Shown: positions 7,147 to 14,295, counted from the stretch's first letter. The stretch is 15,057 nt of DNA from CAYRZL01 sp964428795 (GCA_964428795.1 CAYRZL010000067.1:1-15057); one strand, 5' to 3'. Notes: a model not told the origin generated them from the letters alone. Numbers and translations are program-made.

Positions 7147-7373
7147 TCTTAGTGCATTACTATATTACAGAAATGAAAAAATATAATAATGCAAATTTCG
7201 CTATACCCGCAGAACCGGTGAATAATGTATTGTTTTTGCAGGCGATTAGCTATGTCGAACGGCACAGGCTCAGGAATAATTCTCAGAATATGGAAGTAAA
7301 AGGAATTACTGAAAAATCTGGAGAAAACATGGTGAGCAACTATTCTGAAAAAAAGATGCACCGTTCATCTTGA
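7128..7373 (+). CDS. Middle segment of the second membrane SH3 protein (shifted frame)
   Basis: This frame opens at TTG 7128 without a ribosome site and reads MKKYNNANFAIPAEPVNN then VLFLQAISYVERHRLR, which aligns loosely with KKVQEIGFTSVAMPYTDD then AVIRKAIMLCRQF of the first-operon paralogue. It ends at TGA 7371. Adding one A in the A7 run (7348-7354) carries the frame on as KKDAPFILTEAVSNIGSNEQ and a very basic stretch KKKRYKKGAKIARF, which then needs one more T at 7489-7494 to enter the membrane helix of the 7501 frame. It is best treated as an internal piece of a broken gene rather than a separate protein. Confidence 0.4.
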   Translation: MVEERMILVHYYITEMKKYNNANFAIPAEPVNNVLFLQAISYVERHRLRNNSQNMEVKGITEKSGENMVSNYSEKKMHRSS

Positions 7374-7500
7374 CAGAAGCAGTTAGTAATATAGGAAGTA
7401 ATGAGCAACGGGAAGCAAATGTAAAATCCCCTTCTTTCGTAGCAGAGAACAAGAAAAAGAGATATAAGAAAGGGGCAAAGATAGCACGTTTTTTGCGGTT

Positions 7501-8295
7501 TTGATCACTCTTTTTTGGATTTTGGCAATCATTGTCATACAGAATAAAGATCTGCTGACAGACAAGATTAAGCTATGGAGACAACACAACACTGTTCCAG
7601 AAACACAGACAACGAGGGCCGATACGGAGGATGAAACCATTCGGAATACGGAATATACCTTGCCGGAAACAGTGGGGGATGTAGAAAATATGGATCAGTC
7701 AGAGGAGGAAACCTTATATCGTGCGTTGGAAAAAGTGAGACTTCGCAGCGATCCTGGAACGGAATATAAAAGGCTGGCAGGGATCGGAGCAGGTGATTTA
7801 TGCATGAGCAGCGGCGAAGTATCAGAAGATGGAGAATGGATAGCTGTAGAATATCAGGGATACCAGGGATGGGCTTTCAAAGAATATTTTGAAGAGGTAG
7901 AAGACGAACCAGCGCCGGAGAATGATGAGTTGATAAGCGGAGCGCTATTTGCGGAAGATGCCATCTGGCTGGATGAAAGAGTGGTTATTTCGCTGGAAGC
8001 TTATTCTGTCTCCGATGCTACTATAACGATCCGTGTGCAGAATGACGCCGATATTAGCGTAACAACATTTGGCTTGCCTTCCATAGTGATAAATGGGAGG
8101 AACAGTTCATTGGATCCGTATGCGAACATGGGGTTTTCCATGGTGACGATTGCCAGTCATTCTTATGAATTGATTACATATGAAGTGGATACTGAGCTTT
8201 TGACGGTCGGCGGAACGTTGACCGGAGAGATGTACATTATGGATGCCAGTGTAATATCAGACAGAACATACGAACTGAGACTGATGAAAAATTAG
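7501..8295 (+). CDS. SH3-domain membrane protein, C-terminal part of the 6766 gene
   Basis: Nominal TTG start at 7501 lies inside the membrane helix FFAVLITLFWILAIIVIQ (about 7489-7545), so the real N-terminus is upstream in another frame; no Shine-Dalgarno is seen nearby. After the helix come a charged linker, a bacterial SH3 domain around 7720-7900 (VRLRSDPGTEYKRLAGIGAG, GEWIAVEYQGYQGWAFKEYF) and a C-terminal beta-rich domain (8000-8290) reading like an Ig-like or DUF4352-type sandwich (ATITIRVQNDADISVTTFG), which I cannot name with confidence. The SH3 and beta domains probably lie outside the membrane. The stop is 25 bp before the zinc-ribbon gene, consistent with one transcript from the promoter at 6713. 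Paralogue: 4538-5578. Confidence 0.72.
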   Translation: MITLFWILAIIVIQNKDLLTDKIKLWRQHNTVPETQTTRADTEDETIRNTEYTLPETVGDVENMDQSEEETLYRALEKVRLRSDPGTEYKRLAGIGAGDLCMSSGEVSEDGEWIAVEYQGYQGWAFKEYFEEVEDEPAPENDELISGALFAEDAIWLDERVVISLEAYSVSDATITIRVQNDADISVTTFGLPSIVINGRNSSLDPYANMGFSMVTIASHSYELITYEVDTELLTVGGTLTGEMYIMDASVISDRTYELRLMKN

Positions 8296-8320
8296 AAGTT
8301 TGATGTTAAGGGAGGCAGGA

Positions 8321-8503
8321 ATGACAAACTGTAAATACTGCGGATGTGTTGTGGAAGAGGAAGATCGGTATTGCATGAACTGCGGGAGACGACTGCAGAC
8401 AGAGATAAAAGAAGGGATGCCGGTTGCCTACTATTTTTTCATGGAGCCGTCCGGCAATGTGATTTATCTGGGATGTGAGGAATGTACAAAAAGGAACGAT
8501 TAA
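8321..8503 (+). CDS. 60-aa zinc-ribbon protein
   Basis: ATG 8321 is preferred over ATG 8300 because GGGAGG (8310-8315) sits 5 bases before it. The N-terminus is a zinc ribbon, CKYC-GCVVEEEDRYC-MNCG (Cys 4, 7, 18, 21), of the same type that opens both sigma factors here. A further CEEC follows near the C-terminus (residues 55-58), after a short aromatic/beta segment (VAYYFFMEPSGNVIYLG). Six cysteines in 60 residues suggest one full metal site plus a possible second. It has no helicase, sigma or membrane segment. Its stop overlaps the coding context just before the next gene (33 bp to ATG 8536). It may act as a small metal or protein-binding partner of the sigma factor's own ribbons; that is inference from position only. 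Confidence 0.75.
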   Translation: MTNCKYCGCVVEEEDRYCMNCGRRLQTEIKEGMPVAYYFFMEPSGNVIYLGCEECTKRND

Positions 8504-8535
8504 ACGGAATGAGTTGGACAGGGAGGAAAAAACGA

Positions 8536-10131
8536 ATGAAATTGAGACAAATAAATGTGCAGAAAAAAATCAGAGGCTTTATGTTGACGGTGGCGTTTGC
8601 GACCTGCTTCGTGTCGGTAAATCGCGCGTATGCAGAAGACGCAGCTGAGGAATACAAAGGCGTTTATGTAGAGGGTACAAACATAGATGACTGGATCTTT
8701 TATGAAGGCGAGCGTCCGACCTTTGAACCGTCCGACTATTTCAATTTTTCTGGTTCCTACAGTGCCGATTATAAAAATATAATCGCTACGATCGACCGTC
8801 CGGAAGATGAGCAGGATGTTCTGTGGATTTTAAGTACGTTTAATGATCTTATGGCACCTGCATTTGGACAGGATATAGCTTATTGGGATAGATCCATTCC
8901 GCTGCCGCAGGAGGCCGTGTTATATGAAGAACAGGGAATACTTGATTACTTGCGTAATCTGTATGTGATGGAAGGTCAAAAAATCAGTATAAGGACAGAC
9001 GAAGAAGCTACCAGTCTTCTAAATGAAATTCAGACAACCGCTGAATATTATGTGATGCGGTCGATCTTGGTCGGATTGATCGCAGAACGGGAGGGTATAA
9101 GCGTCACACAGCAGGATTATGATGAATTGTGTGAGAAGCTTGCAAGGGCGAATAATGCTTCCAAAGAAGCTGTGATCGCTTATTATACGGAAACAAAACT
9201 CTGGAGGTGGACGCAGGAATACCCGGTAGCCCAGGTGGTATTGAAAAATGCACATCTGAGGTATACAGATGAAATCGATGAACAGAGCGACACCACGGTG
9301 CAGATTAGTGATATGAACGATGATATGCTCCGGCAGGCTATGTCAACCGAACTCTATGCCGGGGAGGATATGGAGAAACCATGGGTGATTGGGAGCGCAA
9401 ATTGTAATGGCCTGGAATTTTATGTGAACCAGCCTTTGTCTGAGCAATTGACTATCTATGTTAAAAATGCTTCAGAGTCTCCGGCTCTTTTGGGAACGAA
9501 CGAGAGGTTTCCATTACATTTTGATTTCTATCGGGAGGATCTGACTGGGTATGAAAGTCACACGGTTGATACATTTTTCATAGAGCCCGGTGAGAGCTAT
9601 GCGTTTCAAATGACCATAGATCAGGAGGTATTACGGGACTCCCAGATTATTCGCGTGAATAGCTTCTCCTTTTGGGATACGGAAGCAGGCGATTTCTCGG
9701 AGCGGGATGCAAGATTAGATATGAATGTATATTACGGAACGCCATCTGAGATGCAGAATGAAACAGATAATGTGAATTATCAGGGAACGCTCAGCCAGGA
9801 CAAATTAACCATGGAAGCAGAATCATTCTGGAACAACTTCTATACCATTCATTTCCAGAACGAGGGATATAGGATGCGTATCGGTGATGCGCAGAAGTTT
9901 ACCTGCACGATCATAACCGACCAGGGCCCCTATGATATAACGGTTCCGTCCACTGTGGTAACGGAGGACTCCAGCCAGTATCTTTCCTTGTACCCCGGCA
10001 AGCTTGAGGGTACACCAAGGGAACTGGTAGTAAATAAGATCGGGCAGATGGAGGATCAGAACGAAAGCAGGGACGCAGATGATAATCCTTTGACAGAATG
10101 GGATGCGGTGATATCATTAGAGAAAGAGTAG
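8536..10131 (+). CDS. Secreted protein with trigger-factor-like chaperone domain
   Basis: Start ATG 8536 is chosen because GGGAGG (8521-8526) lies 9 bases upstream and because it gives a clean signal peptide (basic KLRQINVQKKIRG, hydrophobic FMLTVAFATCFVSV, cleavage after AYA at residue 33). An in-frame ATG at 8482 would bury that signal. Mature protein about 498 aa. Residues 158-241 match the pattern of the trigger factor C-terminal chaperone domain: LIAEREGISVTQQDYDELCE then ASKEAVIAYYTETKLW and VVLKNAHL. The ~290 residues after it are beta-rich, acidic and unrecognised, with FIEPGESYAFQMTI-like edges seen in Ig-like sandwiches. It has no anchor, so it is probably released or held by partners. 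Between the zinc ribbon and the sigma gene with short gaps, it should be co-transcribed. A role as an extracellular folding helper is inference. Confidence 0.75.
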   Translation: MKLRQINVQKKIRGFMLTVAFATCFVSVNRAYAEDAAEEYKGVYVEGTNIDDWIFYEGERPTFEPSDYFNFSGSYSADYKNIIATIDRPEDEQDVLWILSTFNDLMAPAFGQDIAYWDRSIPLPQEAVLYEEQGILDYLRNLYVMEGQKISIRTDEEATSLLNEIQTTAEYYVMRSILVGLIAEREGISVTQQDYDELCEKLARANNASKEAVIAYYTETKLWRWTQEYPVAQVVLKNAHLRYTDEIDEQSDTTVQISDMNDDMLRQAMSTELYAGEDMEKPWVIGSANCNGLEFYVNQPLSEQLTIYVKNASESPALLGTNERFPLHFDFYREDLTGYESHTVDTFFIEPGESYAFQMTIDQEVLRDSQIIRVNSFSFWDTEAGDFSERDARLDMNVYYGTPSEMQNETDNVNYQGTLSQDKLTMEAESFWNNFYTIHFQNEGYRMRIGDAQKFTCTIITDQGPYDITVPSTVVTEDSSQYLSLYPGKLEGTPRELVVNKIGQMEDQNESRDADDNPLTEWDAVISLEKE

Positions 10132-10153
10132 CCGCTCTTGGAGGGAGAAAACT

Positions 10154-12196
10154 ATGAAATGCAGAAAATGTGGATATGAAAATAAGTTCAAGGCAAGATT
10201 TTGCTCAAACTGCGGGGCTTTGTTGGAAAATATTTGCCCGAACTGTGGAGTGGTAAACAAGGCGGAAGCTTCTTTTTGTACGGCATGCGGCGCCTCGCTG
10301 AATGATTGTAGCGAGGTGTCAAAATTGGTTGCCCTGGCAAGACAGAATGATCAGACGGCAATCACCAGATTATACGATCTTACGAAGAAAAAATATATGA
10401 CTATCTGCCGCCAGATTCTTCAGAATTCAAGAACGACCGGAGATATGGAGGATGTACTGCAGGATGCATATATCAAAATATTCTCAAATTTGGACAAGCT
10501 GCAGTCAGGAGATAATTTTGTTGCCTGGGGATCCAGAATCGTGACGAATACCGCTCTGGATCTGATGAGAAAAAACGCGCCTGTTCTGCTGGACGAAGAT
10601 AAAGACATTGACGAGCTGGATTATCAGCCGGTACATATCAATCCGAGTGCATGTGACAGTCCGGAAAAACTGATGGATCAGAAGGAGACAAGCAGGCTTA
10701 TCTCAGAGATGATCTCCACACTTTCGGAGGAGCAGAGAATCTGCATCTATCTGTTTTACATCCAGGAAATGTCGGTGAAAGAAATTGCTGCTTCCGTGGG
10801 GGTCAGTGAAAATACTGTTAAAAGCAGACTGAAATATGGCCGGAACAATATCGAGAAAAAGGTACTGTTGATGGAAAAGCAGGGGACAAAACTCTACGGC
10901 CTGGCGCCTCTGCCGTTCTTTGTATGGATTTTCCGAAGTACAACGGCCAGTGCGGAGGCAGCGGAGATAGTCGTTTCTTCGATCAAAGTGAAGCTGATTA
11001 GACAACTGTCAGTTGGCGGATCGAAGAAAGCTGCGAAGCAGGTGGGATTTAAAATAGGATCTAAAGTCATTCGTGGAGCTGGGGAAGCGGCTTCCGCTGG
11101 TACTGCCATTGAGACTTCTGCCGGAAGCGTCGGGGCGATAGGCGGGATTGTCTCGACTTCGGTGAAGGCGGTAGCAGTAAAAACGGTTATTAGTATCACT
11201 GCTGTGGGGGTGGCTGTTGGCGGTGTATCAGCAGTAGTACGCGAGAATCGTAAGAGCAATGTGGATGAAAAGAGGAGAATAGCGGTTTTGGAAAACTACA
11301 GAAAGAAACTGGAAGATAGGGAAAGAAGCATTGAATTAGAAGCGGGTGAGAAGGATGTGTTTGGGCTTGGTTATATAGATGGCGACAATTTGCCGGAATT
11401 GGTCACTGCTGTTGATACTGAATATTATTATGATTATGTAGAATATCCGGACACATTAAAAACTTTACTCTCTGTGGAAACATATGCGGATGATCTAATG
11501 GCTTCTCTATATTCTACTGACTATCAGGTGAGCCTCTGTTATTATGAAGGAACCAGTATTCTTTCGAGTGATTTTATTGTACATGGAGGGCCGCTTGAGA
11601 AAAATTGCTATCAAAAATGTGATAAGAACGCCTATCCTACAGATTTGACCGAGGAGGAGTTGAATCAGCTTACAACAGGTCTTTCACTGAAACAGATTGA
11701 GTTTCATGAAAATACAGAAGAAAACAGAGAGAAGTATTTACAAATAAAAGAAATAGGTGAAAATTCGAACATAAAGCAAGAAGAAACGGAAAATATTATA
11801 TCTTTTTCTACATATTTAGGTGATCACTCAAAGATTCCTTATGCAGAGGGGACTTATTCAAATATAGGCGATCGAGAGTATGGCGATATGCTGTGGATCA
11901 GAAAAGATGGAGACAAATATGATGTTGATTTTCTGGTATATAGAGAAGGTACTTTTTTGTCCTATGGCTATCCCAGAGATGGAAAATTGATGTTGAGATC
12001 GCTACAAAAAACAGGAGAAATTGATTATGCCCAAATTGTCTGGGATGTGGAAGGAAATTGTACTTATGAGTTTCTCAAAGACCAAGGCGGCATTTTTTAT
12101 GCTGGAGCAACGTATCATTTGACGCGGGAGGATGATGATGCAAATAGTGATTGGGAGCTATTTGAGCTTGAGGAAAAATGGGTTCTCAATTATTAA
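10154..12196 (+). CDS. Transmembrane sigma-70 family (ECF-type) factor with double zinc ribbon and extracytoplasmic domain
   Basis: ATG 10154 behind GGAGGG, 22 bp after the previous stop. Order in 680 aa: two zinc ribbons (Cys 3/6/17/20 and 28/31/42/45, CPNCG...FCTACG); sigma region 2 at about 55-141 (DMEDVLQDAYIKIFSNLDKL, NFVAWGSRIVTNTALDLMRK); sigma region 4 at about 185-245 with a helix-turn-helix (MSVKEIAASVGVSENTVKSR); a juxtamembrane motif KQGTKLYGLAPLPFFVWIFR; a basic Ala/Gly-rich stretch; one membrane helix near 345-362 (VISITAVGVAVGGVSAVV); then about 318 residues with a charged coil and an unrecognised beta-rich region opening YIDGDNLPELVTAV, like FG-GAP or calcium-loop repeats. Sigma regions must be inside, so the last part is predicted outside. 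No anti-sigma gene is adjacent; the membrane tether or outer domain may supply control. It probably directs RNA polymerase to the promoters at 6713 and 12221 (inferred). Confidence 0.9.
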   Translation: MKCRKCGYENKFKARFCSNCGALLENICPNCGVVNKAEASFCTACGASLNDCSEVSKLVALARQNDQTAITRLYDLTKKKYMTICRQILQNSRTTGDMEDVLQDAYIKIFSNLDKLQSGDNFVAWGSRIVTNTALDLMRKNAPVLLDEDKDIDELDYQPVHINPSACDSPEKLMDQKETSRLISEMISTLSEEQRICIYLFYIQEMSVKEIAASVGVSENTVKSRLKYGRNNIEKKVLLMEKQGTKLYGLAPLPFFVWIFRSTTASAEAAEIVVSSIKVKLIRQLSVGGSKKAAKQVGFKIGSKVIRGAGEAASAGTAIETSAGSVGAIGGIVSTSVKAVAVKTVISITAVGVAVGGVSAVVRENRKSNVDEKRRIAVLENYRKKLEDRERSIELEAGEKDVFGLGYIDGDNLPELVTAVDTEYYYDYVEYPDTLKTLLSVETYADDLMASLYSTDYQVSLCYYEGTSILSSDFIVHGGPLEKNCYQKCDKNAYPTDLTEEELNQLTTGLSLKQIEFHENTEENREKYLQIKEIGENSNIKQEETENIISFSTYLGDHSKIPYAEGTYSNIGDREYGDMLWIRKDGDKYDVDFLVYREGTFLSYGYPRDGKLMLRSLQKTGEIDYAQIVWDVEGNCTYEFLKDQGGIFYAGATYHLTREDDDANSDWELFELEEKWVLNY

Positions 12197-12220
12197 TTTA
12201 TAAAAAAATTAAAAAATATA

Positions 12221-12247
12221 AAACCCTTTCCCCCGAAGTTACGTCTA
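12221..12247 (+). promoter_or_regulatory. ECF-type promoter of the Big_2 and lipoprotein genes
   Basis: AAACC (12221-12225), 15 bp spacer, ACGTCTA (12241-12247): both boxes and the spacing are identical to those at 6713-6739, while the spacers differ. It lies 25 bp after the sigma gene stop, preceded by an A/T tract (12200-12220) that could serve as an UP element. The transcript would have a leader of about 110 bases before ATG 12366. Confidence 0.75.
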
Positions 12248-12365
12248 GTATATGAATAGGAGATAAATCTGGCAAAACGCTTATGGTTGAGAGGAGACAT
12301 TGACAGCAAAGCCAGATGATTTCCTGATTGCAAAACAATAAATAAAATGAGAGAGGACAATAGCT

Positions 12366-13031
12366 ATGAAAATGAAAAACTACAAAAAGATGTTAGGTTT
12401 GCTCGTGATGGCATTGATTGTTGTATTTACTTCTATGACTGCAATGGCAGCCACGGTGAAAGCGAACCCGGGAGAGAAAAAAAACCTTGAGATCACGGCC
12501 GGGCAGAGCGTTACACTGCAGGTGACAGGTGTGAAACAGAGCAAGATTAAGTGGTCAACCAGCAAATCTGCAGTAGCTAAAGTCAGCAAAAAAGGGAAAG
12601 TGACGACTAAAAAGGCCGGCACCGTGAAGATTACCGCGAAATCGGGCAAAACGAAAACAACTTTTGTGATTAAAGTGTGCAAAAATGAGTATGTTTGTGC
12701 AAATCAGAACCCGGCGACATGGACATATGGATCGCCCAGAGTTTGTTTCAATACACTGAAAGCCTACTATAAAGGCGGAAAACTGTATGTTCAGGGCTTC
12801 TGGTTAAATACCGAATATGTGAATTATACAAAGGTTGTGGCGGATATTTGCATCTATGATGGAAATAGTGGGAATAAGCTGATTGCTAAAAAACACGTCA
12901 CTTACAATAATTTTCTTTGGGCCAGATCATATAACGGGAAAATGACATATGTATTCTCCGGAAAAGAACTTAAGACAAAGAAGCATGACCTGAGAAACAT
13001 GGATGTCATAACCATTTCTATTATCTATTAA
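12366..13031 (+). CDS. Secreted Big_2 (Ig-like) domain protein
   Basis: ATG 12366 follows GAGAGGA (12351-12357). A signal peptide (KMKNYKKM, hydrophobic LGLLVMALIVVFTSM, cleavage after AMA at residue 28) leads to a 221-aa precursor. Residues about 35-103 are a typical Big_2 domain of Clostridia surface proteins (SKIKWSTSKSAVAKVSKKGK, VTTKKAGTVKITAKSG). Residues 115-221 form a second region with GGKLYVQGFWLNTEYVNYTK and an ICIYDGNSGNKLIAKKHV stretch, resembling SLAP-type domains (hydrophobic strand, 'N' turn, D..G..IA), which I call only tentatively. No anchor or sortase motif. It has its own ECF-type promoter at 12221 and is followed by the lipoprotein 49 bp on. Likely a cell-surface binding protein induced with the sigma operon. 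Confidence 0.85.
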   Translation: MKMKNYKKMLGLLVMALIVVFTSMTAMAATVKANPGEKKNLEITAGQSVTLQVTGVKQSKIKWSTSKSAVAKVSKKGKVTTKKAGTVKITAKSGKTKTTFVIKVCKNEYVCANQNPATWTYGSPRVCFNTLKAYYKGGKLYVQGFWLNTEYVNYTKVVADICIYDGNSGNKLIAKKHVTYNNFLWARSYNGKMTYVFSGKELKTKKHDLRNMDVITISIIY

Positions 13032-13080
13032 TGGGAAAAGTATCGGCACATGCAATGAAGAATGCATGAGGAGAAGGTAC

Positions 13081-13737
13081 ATGAAAAAAATAAAGTTCGT
13101 TTATAAAGTAGTTGTTTTGGTGCTTGTTTTGACTGCCTGTTTGGTGATGGGATGTGGAAAAAGTGGCAACGTCCGCAATACTGTGGAGGAAGATAAATCT
13201 GAACGGGTGCGGAAGTGGTTTGTCAATGTCAAAGCTACGAATAGCTACGATGAAGCATCGGTATGGTTTTGCCCGGATGAGGATCGGGATCAAATGGTTA
13301 AGACATATGGAGATGTCAAAGATCTTAAAGCTGAAAACCTGACGGCTTATTTCTGTGGCATAGTGGATGAGAGAAACGTATTTGTGGTAGAATGCGACAC
13401 TGCGGGGGGACACGAAAGAAGCTTAGTGCTTTATGAGGATCATCCGGAATACGGATATCGCATTTGCATGAATCAGGAAATAGCAGATCATATTCTTGCG
13501 GATATGCTTTGCGGAACCTGTGGAGGATACGGGCAGATTACGGACGGAAACGCTACGGTATGCGGTATCTGCGGCGGAATCGGGCAGCAATACAATCCAA
13601 ACCTTTACTATGATGCAATGATGGGGTGGACAGGCGGCTACATGGTTTGCAGTGGCTGCGGGGGCAGCGGCTATATTGGCAATGTATCTTATGTCGCCTG
13701 CAAAACATGTGGAGGTATTGGCGTGATTATTCCGTAG
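13081..13737 (+). CDS. Lipoprotein with DnaJ-type CxxCxGxG zinc-finger repeats
   Basis: ATG 13081 is preferred over ATG 13066 because AGGAGAAGG (13069-13077) sits just before it. The N-terminus is a lipoprotein signal (KKIKFVYK, VVVLVLVLTAC with lipobox LTAC at Cys20; a second candidate VMGC at Cys25). Middle: about 110 residues of unrecognised alpha/beta sequence (RKWFVNVKATNSYDEASVWF, GIVDERNVFVVECDT). C-terminus: four CxxCxGxG motifs at Cys 144/147, 161/164, 190/193 and 207/210 (CGTCGGYG, CGICGGIG, CSGCGGSG, CKTCGGIG), the same number and order as the DnaJ cysteine-rich domain. There is no J-domain. It is probably exported and membrane-anchored, binding zinc or unfolded proteins on the outside. 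It is last in the cassette; a broken helicase copy begins 9 bp after the stop. Confidence 0.85.
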   Translation: MKKIKFVYKVVVLVLVLTACLVMGCGKSGNVRNTVEEDKSERVRKWFVNVKATNSYDEASVWFCPDEDRDQMVKTYGDVKDLKAENLTAYFCGIVDERNVFVVECDTAGGHERSLVLYEDHPEYGYRICMNQEIADHILADMLCGTCGGYGQITDGNATVCGICGGIGQQYNPNLYYDAMMGWTGGYMVCSGCGGSGYIGNVSYVACKTCGGIGVIIP

Positions 13738-13746
13738 GCACATTTA

Positions 13747-14241
13747 GGAGGGTATTTGGCTGAATAGCGTGCATGACAAGGTCGGGGATAAGGTCATTTT
13801 TACGCGGAACAACTATGCGGACGGATACTTAACGGTGATATCGGATTTGTCAAAGAGGCGGCTGACCCTATCCTAATCTGGAAGCAGGGCGAAAACAAGA
13901 TCATCACAGTCAGCCAGGGAAACGCGGCTGACCTGGAGCAAGTTGACGCAATTACAATCCACAAAAGCCAGGGCAGCGTATACCAGAAGGTATACATTGT
14001 TTTACCAGAAGAGCCGGTAACGCTTTTAACCCGGAATATGATCAACGCCGCCATTCCCGGGCAGGGGAAGATGTAGTGCTGATCGTTGTCGGAAATGCGC
14101 TGCGGATCGCGCCATCCAACGTACAGAAAAGAGAGCGGGCAACCATGTTGTATGCGCTGTTAAAGGCCGAGGATGGAAAACCCAAGGCCCAGAATAGGAA
14201 ACCCAGCCTGCGGCATACAAAAAGGCGGCAATGGGGGCATG
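13747..14241 (+). pseudogene. Broken copy of the RecD2-like helicase 3' end
   Basis: Collinear with 1508-2004 at about nine bases in ten. The motifs are still readable in pieces: VHKSQGS-like (IHKSQGSVYQKVYIVLPEEP) near 13958-14020 and the last lines of the helicase C-terminus. One-base deletions relative to the intact gene occur at TACTTAACGG (about 13829; intact TACTGCAACGG), at CATTCCCGGG (about 14052; intact CATTTCCCGGG), and near 14193. Substitutions are clustered (for example around 13915-13945), which fits a diverged homologous gene that later decayed better than a recent copy of the upstream gene. No start, no Walker A. It lies directly after the lipoprotein gene. Confidence 0.9.
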
Positions 14242-14251
14242 ATACACAATA

Positions 14252-14295
14252 GGCTCTCGGAATTATGAGCCTGCCGACCAAGATCCACCGGTCGG
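14252..14295 (+). other. Two adjacent hairpins next to the helicase remnant
   Basis: GGCTC (14252-14256) pairs with GAGCC (14267-14271), and CCGACC (14274-14279) with GGTCGG (14290-14295), each over a 10-base loop. No U-run follows. They start about 10 bp after helicase homology ends, in the 172-bp stretch before the transposase remnant, which otherwise holds no gene. They might belong to an insertion-sequence end or a structured RNA; no family recognised. Confidence 0.3.

Noticed and set aside
13747..13752. AGGAGG ribosome-site match just after the lipoprotein
   Set aside because: It falls at the edge of the broken helicase copy and leads to a frame that stops within a few codons; chance match.
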